Source of the DNA: Szabonella alba
GTDB taxonomy: Bacteria > Pseudomonadota > Alphaproteobacteria > Rhodobacterales > Rhodobacteraceae
Length of the DNA stretch: 64,000 nucleotides
Assembly: GCF_016765775.1 (NCBI RefSeq)
Contig: NZ_JAESVN010000004.1
Span: 310,001 to 374,000, forward strand
Direction of reading: 5' to 3'
Positions 62,701 through 64,000 of this stretch are shown piece by piece (position 1 is the stretch's first letter; each line of letters begins with the position of its first letter). Below the pieces are notes generated by a model. That model was not told where the DNA came from. It did not search any database and was given only the letters and a program-made list of their open reading frames with translations. Made by a program: the position numbers and the translations under genes.

Positions 62701-64000
62701 GGCGGTGGCGGCGCGCTGCAGAACCTTGCAGGCTTCAACCAGATTACCGGCGATATCAATCTTGACGGCAACAGCCGGATCACATCGGTTGCAGATGGTC
62801 TGATTTTGTCCGGGACGGTCGCCGTCAATGGCCACACGCTGACACTGGACGGTGCCGGCGGAATGACGATCTCGGAAGTCACCGGCGCGGCGGGCAGCGA
62901 ACTGGTCAAGGCCGGCACGGGTAGTACAACCCTTGTCGACAACAATCACGTCATCGAAACGATCCGGGTCAATGCGGGAACGCTGGGCACCGGGTCGGCC
63001 ACGATCACGGCGGATCTGATCGACATTGCTGAGGACGGGACCTTCCAGACGGATGGCGGCGCGCTGAACAATGTCGATGCGGTCACGGTCGCGGGCACGC
63101 TGACCATCGCAAGCGGATCGGATGCAATCGGCGGCGCGCTGACCCAGACGGACGGGCTGATTAGCGCCCCCGGCGGCCTGCAGGCGCAGACCTATACCCA
63201 GACCGGCGGGGAGATGGCCGCGAACGGGCTTGAGGTCAGCGGCCTCAAGGAGCTTCAGGGCGGCACGATTTCCGGCACGCTTTCGGGCAATGGCGATACA
63301 AATGTCTCTGGCGGCACGACCACCGTTTCGGGCACGGTCGAAGGCGACGGTGCTGTGACCATTGCAAGCGGCACGCTCGACGTGACGGGAACAGGGCAGT
63401 TCGGCGGCGGCAGCATAGACGTAACCGGTGGAACCGTGAACGTGGCGGGAACGGTCTCTGCCACAAATGCCCCCATCACCATTTCCGGCGGCGTCGTCGA
63501 TGTGACGACCGGCATCATCCGCACCGATGCAGGCGTCAACAGCATCGTCATCAACGGCACGGGCGAATTGCGCACCGACGGTGGGAACGGGATCGAGGTG
63601 GACGAGGTCGTGACCGTCAATGGTGACGGTCGCCTTGTCGTGACCGGCATCGAAGGGATCGGTGGACTGCAGGGCAATGGTACCGTTGAACTCAACGATT
63701 TGGGTGCCGAAATTGGCATCTATTCGGCCTCGGGCGCCAGCGATACCTTCAGCGGCGTGATCGAGGGAAGCGGCGGCGTCCTCAAGCATGCCAGTGATGC
63801 GGGCAATCCCGGCACGCTGACTCTGTCCGGAAACAACACCTATACGGGCGGCACAAGGGTCACCTTCGGCACGCTTGCCGTAACCGGTTCGCTTGTCTCG
63901 ACCGATATCACCATTGACGCCGACGGTATCCTGACCTCGACCGGGGGGCTGGCGGCGGGCAGCGAGATCAGCAATGCCGGCGTCTTCACCATCACCGGCG
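59719..64000 (+). CDS. Large autotransporter with passenger-associated beta-strand repeats (3' end outside window)
   Basis: The frame stays open from the ATG at 59719 to the window end, 1427 codons with no stop. A long basic N-terminal extension (about 30 residues, RQRSLRRHCRLGRATE) precedes a hydrophobic signal core ELVFILATGATLVLGG and AQA cleavage, as in autotransporters with extended signal peptides. The mature part opens with DDIAWTGDAGVGDWTTPGNW and is rich in Gly, Thr, Ser, Ala, Val, with almost no Cys. At least seven PATR-type repeats with the pattern LSGANTYSGGTTI are seen, as in beta-helical passengers that adhere to surfaces or form biofilms. The C-terminal translocator barrel is not in view, so type V secretion is inferred from the repeats. 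Ribosome site weak (agg at 59708). Confidence 0.85.
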   Translation, partial: MLNSVTLLQSTRQLGIRQRSLRRHCRLGRATELVFILATGATLVLGGAAQADDIAWTGDAGVGDWTTPGNWDLGVPTDADDVTVATGGGVFPASINSFAAEANSVLLNTTVFTINGTGSLTATDGVLIEGGLVQINDTAVIDGDVVQEAGNLVIASGAGITGDLSISGTTLLDGTIGGEVTIINGGTLIGGDTSIGNLLASGTVTIAARTGTTFNQTGTAFVDNATLVFGSATETGIVNFGANGGLTSTGTVVRVDGGTLRAGGGLPTITQDASETVVASGAIFDMNLVDTGFHRLSGGGTVTTSAAGARTITLEGNSTFSGVIQDGAGVVSLVRGNVGSIASGVGTTTILSGANTYSGGTTINQGILQINNSNALGSGAVVVADGAALHLGHAVLPENAITIEGTGVGGTGAILGVYENPGDNSSYRGTITLADDATIGANSGATLNLIDVDTGVTDHVLTFATVGSVLAGNITGSGSVTKNGGGDLLLTGTNTYSGPTTVNAGRLILQSGTALSDTGSVVMNSGTLLTVLASETIGSVQGAGNITIFSGQVLTTGGNDASTLVSGIVAGDGGLTKTGDGTFILTGANSYEGTTTISAGVLQIGNGGATGSLGSGAVDFTNGARLAFDRSNTVPVTVSNAINGVGGVDVNGETTLILTQNTNYLGGTIIGADATLQLGNGGTTGFVSSTITNLGTLVFNRSTAVTASLPIFGGGAIRQSGSGAITILQEIDASTVTVDDGSTLILNSGANTIGAINVAGRLELNATGAAGGATITTTGSTIALANGVTNASPIIIASDDTDIEVAAGTATQSGAISEDAAGRPLEKTGLGTLILTGANTYTGATTISEGGLVLAALGQVSDTASTNIATGAVLQLNKTASVGMIGGVGMGAGTVNLQGNSIILGGSNLSGSFSGVITGANGNLLKYGTGTLTLSGANDYTGLTIVEGGTLVAASDQALGTSAGGTEVANGATLAISGGVIIADEQIDLAGDGVGGGGALQNLAGFNQITGDINLDGNSRITSVADGLILSGTVAVNGHTLTLDGAGGMTISEVTGAAGSELVKAGTGSTTLVDNNHVIETIRVNAGTLGTGSATITADLIDIAEDGTFQTDGGALNNVDAVTVAGTLTIASGSDAIGGALTQTDGLISAPGGLQAQTYTQTGGEMAANGLEVSGLKELQGGTISGTLSGNGDTNVSGGTTTVSGTVEGDGAVTIASGTLDVTGTGQFGGGSIDVTGGTVNVAGTVSATNAPITISGGVVDVTTGIIRTDAGVNSIVINGTGELRTDGGNGIEVDEVVTVNGDGRLVVTGIEGIGGLQGNGTVELNDLGAEIGIYSASGASDTFSGVIEGSGGVLKHASDAGNPGTLTLSGNNTYTGGTRVTFGTLAVTGSLVSTDITIDADGILTSTGGLAAGSEISNAGVFTITG
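60754..63891 (+). repeat. Seven autotransporter-associated beta-strand (PATR) repeats
   Basis: Coding repeats of about 26 residues lie at 60754-60834, 61168-61248, 61453-61533, 61678-61755, 62203-62283, 62503-62580 and 63811-63891. Each encodes a form of G-T-L-x-L-[ST]-G-A-N-x-Y-x-G-x-T-x-[IV]-x-x-G-x-L. They are diverged at DNA level, so they are an old structural repeat and not recent duplication. PATR units template folding of long passengers during secretion. Confidence 0.8.

Noticed and set aside
62437-63789. 450-codon minus-strand frame in the autotransporter region, and others at 59769-60575, 61872-62343
   Set aside because: The plus-strand frame is open for over 1400 codons with signal sequence and repeats. 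The antisense frames reflect its biased Gly/Thr/Asp codons.

Overview
The window looks like a chromosomal stretch of a high-GC alphaproteobacterium of the Rhodobacteraceae, most like Paracoccus or Rhodobacter. The grounds are the strong GC bias at third codon positions, the yajC-secD-secF-Mth938 order, an Entner-Doudoroff edd-eda pair, Rhodobacterales-type small families (DUF2852, an HU-like protein with an Ala/Lys/Pro-rich tail) and the dense set of TRAP and ABC importers. Species cannot be fixed from sequence alone. I see no insertion sequence, phage, CRISPR array or rRNA.

Layout. 1-2256: the end of a TRAP transporter operon (dctQ partial, dctP) divergent from a FadR-type GntR regulator. 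2330-8117: PhoR-like kinase, a Cys/Met-metabolism PLP enzyme, tRNA-Val(CAC), an HU-like nucleoid protein and Lon. 8322-11669: Sec accessory operon. 11897-14509: PIN protein, RlmI-type methyltransferase and a lipoprotein. 14835-17373: edd and eda behind a 12-bp palindromic operator. 17387-24783: a dehydrogenase/DUF4166 protein with a DCC thiol protein, glnE with a coupled small gene, YbaK, DUF2852 and RDD proteins.

24874-43031 is a catabolic region with two back-to-back systems. On the minus strand a peptide-type ABC importer, including a permease-ATPase fusion, is followed by a DAO-family flavoenzyme and an AstE/AspA/DoeB-type deacylase. This suggests uptake, deacylation and oxidation of an N-acylated or peptide-like amine. 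On the plus strand a polyamine/opine-type ABC importer is translationally coupled to two DAO flavoproteins, a small 2Fe-2S subunit and an HcnB/OoxA-like subunit, and ends with RidA, which removes reactive imines. Two LysR genes between the systems have AT-rich control regions that share sequence elements.

43383-51878: Bpt leucyltransferase, a membrane-anchored FMN glutamate-synthase-like protein, a two-component system, then a Gly-linker surface lipoprotein followed by a Slam-type outer-membrane protein (a likely type XI secretion pair), and a lower-GC GNAT gene close to tRNA-Thr(TGT). 52206-59206: TusA, a DUF429-like protein, and a CodA-type deaminase at the end of a BMP-family nucleoside/nucleobase ABC operon. 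The deaminase has Cys at the position equal to E. coli CodA Asp314, which points to 5-methylcytosine rather than cytosine as substrate. 59719-64000: the start of a very large beta-strand-repeat autotransporter that runs off the window.

The most notable systems are the Slam/lipoprotein pair, the putative 5-methylcytosine salvage operon, and the two coupled amine-oxidation/import clusters.
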